A stretch of DNA of 35,657 nucleotides from an uncultured Caryophanales bacterium (GTDB lineage: Bacteria; Bacillota_I; Bacilli_A; RF39; UBA660), in assembly GCA_946623125.1 (NCBI GenBank), contig CAMOQR010000014.1, positions 1 through 35,657 on the forward strand, in the 5' to 3' direction. Shown in pieces: positions 30,701-35,657 of this stretch. Within the stretch, counting starts at the first letter, position 1; the number at the start of each line of letters is the position of its first letter. The translations under genes were made by a program, and so were the position numbers. Under the pieces are notes generated by a model. That model was not told where the DNA came from. It saw only the letters and a list, made by a program, of their open reading frames with translations, and searched no databases.

Positions 30701-32419
30701 ATCATAGTCTCCTCTATGATGAGCTGTTTCGTCCCATGGTACATCATATCTTTTAACAAGTGCTGATAGTGAGTGTCTTGAATACATATTATCCATGGTT
30801 CTTGATAATTCTAAAGTATCTATTACAGGGTTTTTGAATGTACCTAAATTATATTTTTTATAAGCCATTTCTAAGAATGATACATCAAATTTTGCATTAT
30901 GAGCAACCATTGGACAATCTCCAAACCACTCTATAAATCTTTTTACGGCATTTTCTTCTGTATCTTTATCTTCTAGCATTTCATCTGTTATATTCGTTAA
31001 TTCCATTATTTTTGATGGGAGTTTTCTTCCTGGATTAATTAATTCATCATATCTTTCTAGTATTGCTCCATCTTTTATTTTTACAGCACCAATTTCAATG
31101 ATAGAATCAGCACCTCCGGCGTTAAATCCTGTTGTTTCAAAATCGAATACAACAAATGTCTGATCAAGCAGTTTTTCTTCATTCGGTCTTGTTACAATAT
31201 CTACTGAATCATCAATCATGGTTAATTCTGCTCCATATATTGCCTTAAATGGTTCTTCTCCTTCTTTTAGATTTTTATTATGGTCTGTTACCATATTAAA
31301 AACATGAGGAAATCCTTGAACCCCATTATGATCGGTAATTGCTACTGCTTTCATCCCAAACTTCATGGCTTGTTTTACAATATCCGTTTCATCTGCAACT
31401 CCATCCATTTGTGACATTTTCGTATGACAATGTAATTCTACTCTTTTCGTTTGGGCAAGATCTTTTCTTGTAGAATCTTTTGATTCTATTTTTAAGATAT
31501 CTCGTGCATTTATAACAAGTTCCTTCGAATATTTATCATTTACTGATGCTCCTCTTATTTTTAACCAGGAACAATTTTTTAATTCTTTACATATTCTTTT
31601 ATATTCTTCTTCTTCTCTTACGAATATTTTACAGTATATACTATCCGAATAGTCTGTCACTTTTAACGTTATGATTTTAAAGTCTGTTTTGGCTGATTCA
31701 AAGAAATCTGTTCCAAATATTTTTCCTTCAATTACAACATCGTTGTATTCTCCAACAATTGTTTTTATTTTTATGGGATCTTCTTTAATTCCTCTTCCTA
31801 TAATGTTGTTTTCTTCTTTGGCTTCTCTTCGATATATTTTTTTCTCAGGCTGTTCTACTTTTAGATTTTCTTTTTTCTCTTTTGTAGGTAGTTCTACATT
31901 TTTAATTTCTTGATCTAATTCCTTTTGAATTTCTTCTAATATATGACTGTCTTCTCTTATTTCAATAGGAACTTTGTTTGTATATCCTAACTGTTTTAAT
32001 TTTTTTTCAATTGTTGATTGAGCAGATTCTAATCTTTCTTTTTCTAATTCATTTGTTGTCAATAAAACAAGTTTTTCATTTTCAATTTGTAAAGAATCTT
32101 TATATAATTCTTTTATATTTAATTCATCTATTGTATCTAATATGTATTCAGAGTAATATGTTTGATACATTTCTAAATCTTGCTCTTTTATACTCCAAAT
32201 AAACTCTATTGCTTTGGCATTTTGATCAAGTTCCTGTTTCTTTTCTTCTAATTCTTTAAAAACATTTATTGGAAGTAATTTATCTTTTTCTATTAGAATA
32301 TTCCAACGTTTTTCTTTTGAATTAATTCGTATTTTAGTTATTGTTGCATCATTAAAATATTGGAAATTTTCTTCTCCAATATTTATTTTTTCTAATAATA
32401 TTTTTATTTTTTCATTCAT
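27794..32419 (-). CDS. polC: DNA polymerase III, PolC-type alpha subunit
   Basis: PolC is the main replicative polymerase of low-GC Gram-positive bacteria, with its own proofreading exonuclease. The 1541-residue protein has an N-terminal domain, an OB domain (about 223-310), a PHP domain split by the exonuclease (HCHTKMSQMDG with H330/H332), and the DEDD exonuclease from about 421 (VVFDFETTG, D426/E428). The C-family polymerase core follows with a Cys4 zinc site (CSKC and CPNC) and the catalytic PDIDLNFSD, then VYRAGTIGTVADKTAFGF and a helix-hairpin-helix end. It is about 100 residues longer than B. subtilis PolC (1437), partly from a linker near 150-215. The start has GGGGGAAG upstream. It follows an unknown gene by 20 bases and probably shares its promoter. 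Confidence 0.97.
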   Translation of the reverse strand: MNEKIKILLEKINIGEENFQYFNDATITKIRINSKEKRWNILIEKDKLLPINVFKELEEKKQELDQNAKAIEFIWSIKEQDLEMYQTYYSEYILDTIDELNIKELYKDSLQIENEKLVLLTTNELEKERLESAQSTIEKKLKQLGYTNKVPIEIREDSHILEEIQKELDQEIKNVELPTKEKKENLKVEQPEKKIYRREAKEENNIIGRGIKEDPIKIKTIVGEYNDVVIEGKIFGTDFFESAKTDFKIITLKVTDYSDSIYCKIFVREEEEYKRICKELKNCSWLKIRGASVNDKYSKELVINARDILKIESKDSTRKDLAQTKRVELHCHTKMSQMDGVADETDIVKQAMKFGMKAVAITDHNGVQGFPHVFNMVTDHNKNLKEGEEPFKAIYGAELTMIDDSVDIVTRPNEEKLLDQTFVVFDFETTGFNAGGADSIIEIGAVKIKDGAILERYDELINPGRKLPSKIMELTNITDEMLEDKDTEENAVKRFIEWFGDCPMVAHNAKFDVSFLEMAYKKYNLGTFKNPVIDTLELSRTMDNMYSRHSLSALVKRYDVPWDETAHHRGDYDAEGTALVFHKMLKKLYNNNIEKMCDIDKLVEKDEIYKYGSAHHINLLVKNKTGLKNLFKIISLANTTYLYKTPRILRSVIEEHREGLLVGSGCYESEVFQLAKSKSDDELSNIIRFYDYVEVQPPECYSHMLQTNDFASQAELLANIEKIIRVTKEAGKLIVATGDVHHINPEDKIYREIIVNQKVPGGGRHPLAKNGITEIPSNHFRTTDEMLDNFKFLDQNLAYEIVVENTNKIADMCEIVEVIIDTGGIPFSPRVKSDDGKSYLDCPVVVTDLVYTKAKDWYGEPLPYMIEERIATELYGDIVFKIITEKHKDDGLEEEEYQRIVHKELHDEILKGSENIKSMVTDYVKKTTEEELDEKALAKKVKKTLGGVIGGGFDPIYLIAQRLVKHSNDEGYLVGSRGSVGSSFVATMMGITEVNPLAAHYRCSKCKKSIFEDDEGNQLGAEYSSGFDLPDKECPNCHIPMIKDGQDMPFATFLGFNADKVPDIDLNFSDLNQASAHAYTKVLFGEDNVYRAGTIGTVADKTAFGFVKGYFEDKEITDVRTAEIERLAIGCTGVKRTTGQHPGGIVVIPDYMEVSDFTPYQFPAEDATAEWRTTHFDYHSIDQCLLKLDILGHSDPTQLRLIQNQSKTDILKVPLDDKATMSIFTSTDALGVTKEQIMCNTGTLGIPEFGTPFTISLVEDTKPTTFAELIKISGLSHGTDVWLGNAQELIANNVVPFKETIGCRDDIMVYLMYHGVKPIKAFKIMEFVRKGKASKDPETWQEHVKTMQEANIPEWFIGSCAKIKYMFPKAHAAAYVISAFRIAWYKVHMPVYFYASWYSSKATDVDVENMIKGYSSIKARLEDIQSKGYEATNKENGQAESLKVALEATARGIKFLNVDLYESDATVWVVKSDTEIYPPFNAIDGLGDTVAKNIVAEREKGKFISMEDIQKRAKVSSTLMDRMKEMNILKDLPESNQLSLF

Positions 32420-32439
32420 ACTTCCCCCTGCTTTCTGCT

Positions 32440-33255
32440 CTATAATCGATTGTCTCTTATTATGTATCTTTTATTTCGAATACAAAAATCAATAAATTCT
32501 TCTAGATTCATCTTCTTTAATTCTTTTTCATATGCATATTTATCCGCATCAAAAGCAATTTTATCTCTCATCATGTACTCCATAAACTGTTCTTTTGGAA
32601 CTCCTAAATACATAAGCCAGTATGGATATAACCATCTTTTTAAAGATAATAATTCTGGATTTCCGCTTAAATAAAAACTTCTTTTATTTAGACGTGTTGC
32701 ATATTCATTTAGAACTGCTAACTCGACAATTGCTACTTTAAACTTTTTATCTTCTCCATTATAGATTTTAATATTATTCATAATCATATTAAGAGTTATT
32801 TCATATAAAATATTTAATGGCCTTTTCGGATCAATTGCTTTTCCAATAATCATTTTTCCATTAATTACATGTTCCATAATTCCAAATTCTTTATTTACAA
32901 TAAAAAAAGTATATTCTGGCATGTCTTTTCGAATTATTTTATCCATTAAATAAGTCGTTTCTTTTTTATTCTTATCCCATAGTCTCATGATATCTAATCT
33001 ATATTTTTCTACTTGTTTTTTTATTTTATCATAGTATTTGTTTTCTAAAACAATATTATATATCGTATCATCATTTGGAATAAAGTTTTTATAATCTTTC
33101 ATAATAGCAAGTTTGTCTTTATATGTTTCATTATATTTTACTTTATAGGTTTCCCACATTTTTTGTTTTAATTTATATATATTTTCAGATACAGACGCTT
33201 GAAATAACAACGTCCATATTAAGGCATAATCATTTACTATAAATTTTGTGTTCAA
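32440..33255 (-). CDS. Unknown 271-residue protein upstream of polC
   Basis: I do not recognise this protein. It is soluble, mainly helical, Lys/Tyr/Met-rich and without membrane spans. The middle has strands (YTFFIVNKEFGIMEHVINGKMIIG) followed by helices ILYEITLNMIMNNIK and VELAVLNEYATRL, an arrangement reminiscent of metallopeptidases but without an HExxH motif. The C-terminal half has WLYPYWLMYLGVPKEQFMEYMM. It starts at TTG 33255 with GGTGA ahead; no ATG fits as well. The 20-base gap to polC indicates co-transcription, which is unusual because polC often has its own promoter or follows proS and rasP. Function is unknown. Confidence 0.6.
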   Translation of the reverse strand: MNTKFIVNDYALIWTLLFQASVSENIYKLKQKMWETYKVKYNETYKDKLAIMKDYKNFIPNDDTIYNIVLENKYYDKIKKQVEKYRLDIMRLWDKNKKETTYLMDKIIRKDMPEYTFFIVNKEFGIMEHVINGKMIIGKAIDPKRPLNILYEITLNMIMNNIKIYNGEDKKFKVAIVELAVLNEYATRLNKRSFYLSGNPELLSLKRWLYPYWLMYLGVPKEQFMEYMMRDKIAFDADKYAYEKELKKMNLEEFIDFCIRNKRYIIRDNRL

Positions 33256-33279
33256 TTTTTTTCACCACTCTTTATACTT

Positions 33280-33288
33280 ATCATACCA
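33280..33288 (-). promoter_or_regulatory. Possible extended -10 promoter for the orf-polC unit
   Basis: TGGTATGAT on the minus strand, with TATGAT at 33280-33285. The -35 is poor. A weak A/T-only hairpin (33299-33317) just upstream may end the preceding gene. Confidence 0.4.
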
Positions 33289-33325
33289 AAAAATAAGAAA
33301 AAGTTGTATCCTTTTTCTCATTTCT

Positions 33326-34216
33326 TTATTGGATTTTTTGATAGATAAAATAGATTGCCACTGCAATAATTGCAATTACTAGTAATGCTATTAATATTTT
33401 GATTGGAAGTGGGATTCCTTTATCTTTAAAGTCATTTGCCATTTCAAAGTCTTCTTCTGATAGGTCCATACTTTTCGTATAAAAATCTTTATCCATTTTT
33501 CCAGTTTCTTCTGTTGTATCTAAATCTTTTTGAGCCTCTATTTCTTGTAGAAGATTATTAGATGGCTCATTTTTTTCTAGTTCTTCTTTCTCTTCTTGTT
33601 TTTCATTTTGTTTTTTATCCATATTTTCTGGAGAATCTACTTTATCTAGAATACTAGTTGCCATCAAATCACTTAATAAATCTACTGTTGTTTCTTTATC
33701 TAACTCTCCTGCTAATGTTTTTGATGCAATAGTATCCATTAATTCATGAATACCTTCCTCTTCTGGAGTTGCTTGTCTTTTCTTTTTTTCTTCTCGATAT
33801 TTGGCTAATTCCTCTAAATTGATTCCTGCTAATATATTATAACTTGTGTATTTTAATTTTCTTTTTTCTTCTAATTCATCATTATCTTTTCTATTTTTAC
33901 GTGCTTCCTCTAAAACACTATTAATATCATATATTTTCTTTTCATCTTTATGGTATAGATGGTTAAATTCTTCCAATTCTTTTTTTACTTTTGGTACATT
34001 TTCAATTCCTTGATACTTTACCCTTTGTTGGTATTGTTCTCTGGATGCTTTTCCATTATATGTTTCGGAATTTATCTCATAAGCATTTGCATGGGTTACA
34101 TCTGTTATATTGGCATATTTAGGATTATTGGCAACATCTTGATATAATTCTTGATTTTTAGTTGATCTTGTTTCTTTTGGTGTTATATCTTCTTTATATC
34201 GGTCCATTCTTCTCAT
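33326..34216 (-). CDS. Unknown tail-anchored protein (296 aa)
   Basis: I do not recognise this protein. It is hydrophilic and mostly helical, with a single C-terminal membrane span (about 272-292, IKILIALLVIAIIAVAIYFIY) and a four-residue tail, so it is anchored at its C-terminus with the bulk in the cytosol. The N-terminal part (MRRMDRYKEDITPKETRSTKN) is basic; a middle acidic region (about 205-245) is Glu/Lys-rich and likely disordered. The stretch KYTSYNILAGINLEELAKYR around 125 looks like a conserved short helix motif. The start is ATG 34216 with AGGGAG eight bases upstream; a GTG three codons earlier overlaps that site. It has an extended -10 promoter and is probably monocistronic. Function unknown. 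Confidence 0.65.
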   Translation of the reverse strand: MRRMDRYKEDITPKETRSTKNQELYQDVANNPKYANITDVTHANAYEINSETYNGKASREQYQQRVKYQGIENVPKVKKELEEFNHLYHKDEKKIYDINSVLEEARKNRKDNDELEEKRKLKYTSYNILAGINLEELAKYREEKKKRQATPEEEGIHELMDTIASKTLAGELDKETTVDLLSDLMATSILDKVDSPENMDKKQNEKQEEKEELEKNEPSNNLLQEIEAQKDLDTTEETGKMDKDFYTKSMDLSEEDFEMANDFKDKGIPLPIKILIALLVIAIIAVAIYFIYQKIQ

Positions 34217-34236
34217 AAGACTCACTCCCTATTTTC

Positions 34237-34245
34237 ATTTTAGCA
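34237..34245 (-). promoter_or_regulatory. Extended -10 promoter for the tail-anchored protein
   Basis: TGCTAAAAT on the minus strand (TAAAAT at 34237-34242). The upstream sequence is T-rich with no clear -35. Confidence 0.55.
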
Positions 34246-34322
34246 TAACTATTCTCAAAACAAAAGATTATTTCTTTCTTGTTTACGTTTTCTTTTCGTT
34301 TTGTCAAGTATATTTTTTCTTC

Positions 34323-34351
34323 TTTACTTGGTTTTAGTTTTTCGTTATAAT
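34323..34351 (+). promoter_or_regulatory. Promoter for the ferredoxin gene
   Basis: TTTACT (34323-34328), 17 bases, TATAAT (34346-34351), followed by GAAAGGAAG and the ATG at 34375. Confidence 0.8.
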
Positions 34352-34374
34352 ATTTTTGAAAGGAAGTTGTTTTT

Positions 34375-34563
34375 ATGAAAATTAAAGTTAATAAAGATGC
34401 TTGTATCGGATGTGGAGCATGTGCATCTATCGCAGAAGATCTTTTTGAAATTACAGACGAAGGATTATCTCATGCAAAAGTAGAAGTAGTTCCTGCTGAT
34501 AAAGAGGATGCTGCTAAAGAGGCAATTGAATCTTGCCCAACAAGTGCTATTGAAGGAGAATAA
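34375..34563 (+). CDS. Single-cluster [4Fe-4S] ferredoxin
   Basis: This 62-residue acidic protein carries one four-iron cluster site: CIGCGAC gives Cys10, Cys13 and Cys16, and ESCPTSAI gives Cys54. The wide gap between third and fourth cysteines, with ITDEGLSHAKVEVVP in between, is that of the monocluster Fer-type ferredoxins of Bacillota. It passes single electrons between redox enzymes in the cytosol; its partner is not in this window. The start has GAAAGGAAG eight bases upstream. It has its own promoter and a terminator shared with the convergent rluB. Confidence 0.93.
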   Translation: MKIKVNKDACIGCGACASIAEDLFEITDEGLSHAKVEVVPADKEDAAKEAIESCPTSAIEGE

Positions 34564-34592
34564 AAAAAAGACTAATTATTTAGTCTTTTTTA
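34562..34592. terminator. Bidirectional terminator between ferredoxin and rluB
   Basis: An 11-bp stem AAAAAAGACTA / TAGTCTTTTTT with a six-base loop lies between two convergent genes, with T runs on both strands. Confidence 0.88.
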
Positions 34593-35306
34593 TTATTTTT
34601 TTAGGCTATATACGATTGCTACTTCTTTAGGAGTTAATTTACGATATTCTCCTGATTTTAAATCTTGAATATTAAAAATTCCAATTCTTTCTCTCGTTAG
34701 TTTTTCTACTGGAAAACCTACACTTTCAAACATTCTTTTTACTTGATGGTTACGTCCCTCATGAATTGTTATTTCTACCATACTTGTATTTTTTTCTGGA
34801 TTCACTTTTTTTAATTTTACACGACTTGCTTGTAATTTTTCATTATCAACAATAACGCCGGCTTTTAATTTTTCGATTTGTTCTCCTTTTATGATTCCCT
34901 TTATTTTTGCAAGATAGACTTTGTCTATTTTATTTTTTGGATGCATCATAATATTAGAAAACTCACCATCATTTGTTAATAAAAGTGCTCCTGTTGTATC
35001 ATAATCTAGTCGACCTACTGGATAAATTCTAGATTCTGTTTGAATTAATTCTGTTATAATCTTTCTATTTTTATCATCTGATGTTGATGTAATTACCCCT
35101 CTTGGTTTATTGATTAGATAATATTCTTTTTCTTCTTTATAGATTAATTTATCATTTACTTCTATTGCATCTTTCTCATTTACTTTTGTTCCAAGTTCTG
35201 TTACTATTTTTCCATTTACTTTTACTTTTCCATCTTTTATTAACTCTTCTGCCTTTCTTCTAGATGTTATTCCAGATTGAGCAATTACTTTTTGTAGTCT
35301 TTCCAT
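34593..35306 (-). CDS. rluB: rRNA pseudouridine synthase, RluB/RsuA family
   Basis: The enzyme makes pseudouridine in 23S rRNA helix 89-93 region (RluB type) or 16S rRNA (RsuA type). The 237-residue protein has an S4 RNA-binding domain at the N-terminus (MERLQKVIAQSGITSRRKAE, then GKVKVNG), followed by the catalytic domain: YLINKPRGVITS, GRLDYDTTGALLLTNDG with catalytic Asp101, and EGRNHQVKRMFESVG. The pattern favours RluB; the exact target base cannot be read from sequence. Length is normal. GAGGGGAT precedes the ATG. It has a probable own promoter, divergent from the coat-like gene that follows. Confidence 0.93.
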   Translation of the reverse strand: MERLQKVIAQSGITSRRKAEELIKDGKVKVNGKIVTELGTKVNEKDAIEVNDKLIYKEEKEYYLINKPRGVITSTSDDKNRKIITELIQTESRIYPVGRLDYDTTGALLLTNDGEFSNIMMHPKNKIDKVYLAKIKGIIKGEQIEKLKAGVIVDNEKLQASRVKLKKVNPEKNTSMVEITIHEGRNHQVKRMFESVGFPVEKLTRERIGIFNIQDLKSGEYRKLTPKEVAIVYSLKK

Positions 35307-35334
35307 ATAGATCCCCTCTTTTTTGTTTTTTCCT

Positions 35335-35363
35335 ATTATATCTTATTTTTTTAGGAATTGCTA
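35335..35363 (-). promoter_or_regulatory. Promoter for rluB
   Basis: TATAAT (35335-35340) on the minus strand with a weak -35 TAGCAA (35358-35363) at 17 bases. Confidence 0.55.
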
Positions 35364-35372
35364 GTCGTAAGT

Positions 35373-35400
35373 ACCAATTTCTTTTTTCTTTCATACAATA
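35373..35400 (+). promoter_or_regulatory. Possible sigma-K-like promoter for the coat-like gene
   Basis: AC (35373-35374), 17 bases, CATACAATA (35392-35400), fitting AC-N16/17-CATANNNTA. There is no sigma-A -35 at the right distance from TACAAT. The Shine-Dalgarno sequence begins only about five bases downstream, which is tight. This is a consensus match only. Confidence 0.35.
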
Positions 35401-35416
35401 GATTAAGGAGGTTTAT

Positions 35417-35629
35417 ATGTATAATAATTATCCTGTTTCCTATGGAAATCCTGATGATGAAAGATTTTTATTTGCACCATTCTTATTAGGTGGCCTTGCT
35501 GGTACTGCTTTGGGATATGGTATTGCAAATAATAATCAAAATCCTACTTATTATCCTGTCTATCCAATGTATCCACCATATCCTTATCCTACTTGTCCTA
35601 ATTGTCCTACTAATAATTATTATTTTTAA
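35417..35629 (+). CDS. Small Tyr/Pro/Asn-rich protein, spore-coat-like
   Basis: The 70-residue protein starts with MYNNYPVSYGNPDDERF, has a short hydrophobic Gly-rich segment (about 18-40, LFAPFLLGGLAGTALGYGIA) and a C-terminal region of Tyr, Pro and Asn (YYPVYPMYPPYPYP) with two cysteines in CPNC and a YYF end. Similar composition is seen in small spore-coat and spore-associated proteins of Bacillus and clostridia, but I cannot name a family. The AAGGAGG ribosome site is strong. It is monocistronic, with a terminator beginning eight bases after the stop, and has a sigma-K-like site upstream. A structural surface or coat role is inferred. Confidence 0.7.
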   Translation: MYNNYPVSYGNPDDERFLFAPFLLGGLAGTALGYGIANNNQNPTYYPVYPMYPPYPYPTCPNCPTNNYYF

Positions 35630-35637
35630 GCAAAAAT

Positions 35638-35657
35638 AAAATGACTTTTTGTCATTT
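35638..35657 (+). terminator. Terminator after the coat-like gene (cut by window end)
   Basis: The stem AAATGAC / GTCATTT with loop TTTTT runs to the last base of the window, so the expected T run is only partly visible. Confidence 0.7.

Overview
The window is an AT-rich chromosomal stretch of a low-GC Bacillota. The genes are packed tightly, and Gram-positive markers are present: a PolC-type DNA polymerase III, a type-2 peptide deformylase, comEA/comEC, and a SipW-type signal peptidase next to a TasA-like protein. UGA acts as a stop (comEA ends in TGA) and Trp is encoded by TGG, so this is not a code-4 mycoplasma. SEDS, LysM and coat-like genes imply a walled cell. Several trimmed proteins (short Smc, RimP reduced to its first domain) suggest an uncultured, somewhat streamlined Bacilli/Erysipelotrichia-like gut lineage. 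That placement is inference. Nothing looks like a prophage, IS element, CRISPR array, tRNA or rRNA, and there is no gene-free gap over 300 bases.

Layout. Almost everything is on the minus strand. (1) 1-5.0 kb: DNA uptake genes comEA-comEC (comEC runs off the left edge), a stand-alone DHH/DHHA1 phosphodiesterase resembling the catalytic half of GdpP, a zinc-phospholipase-C-like protein and an FtsW-type SEDS protein. (2) 5.0-10.2 kb: a 50-residue YjcZ-like membrane peptide and peptide deformylase on the plus strand, then smc, a degenerate polysaccharide-deacetylase-like protein and a small Asn/Thr-rich membrane protein on the minus strand. (3) 10.2-16.4 kb: rpsO-pnp with a structured leader and an internal terminator, then a 1182-residue protein with a transglutaminase-like domain and six tandem repeats of about 86 residues. 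(4) 16.5-24.8 kb: a CPBP protease, a YhhQ-like transporter, the translation operon rimP-nusA-ylxR-infB-orf-rbfA, a J-domain/transmembrane/LysM protein and truB. (5) 24.8-27.8 kb: a three-gene secretion cassette (TasA-like exported protein, SipW-type signal peptidase, DUF5305-like protein) with its own promoter and terminator. (6) 27.8-35.7 kb: polC with an unrecognised upstream gene, a tail-anchored protein, a ferredoxin, rluB and a Tyr/Pro-rich coat-like small protein.

How the genes work together. The housekeeping genes cover replication (PolC), chromosome organisation (Smc), transcription-translation coupling (NusA, IF-2, RimP, RbfA), RNA turnover and modification (PNPase, TruB, RluB) and protein maturation (deformylase). 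The accessory interest lies in surface biology. The TasA/SipW-like/DUF5305 cassette looks like a minimal matrix-fibre export system. The J-domain-TM-LysM protein would place a chaperone-recruiting domain in the cytosol and peptidoglycan-binding domains outside. The 86-residue-repeat protein has no family I recognise. Two tiny coat-like genes lie behind sequences that fit a sigma-K consensus, which raises the question of sporulation. Many start codons were moved downstream from the longest open frame, because a Shine-Dalgarno sequence or promoter falls inside the longer version.
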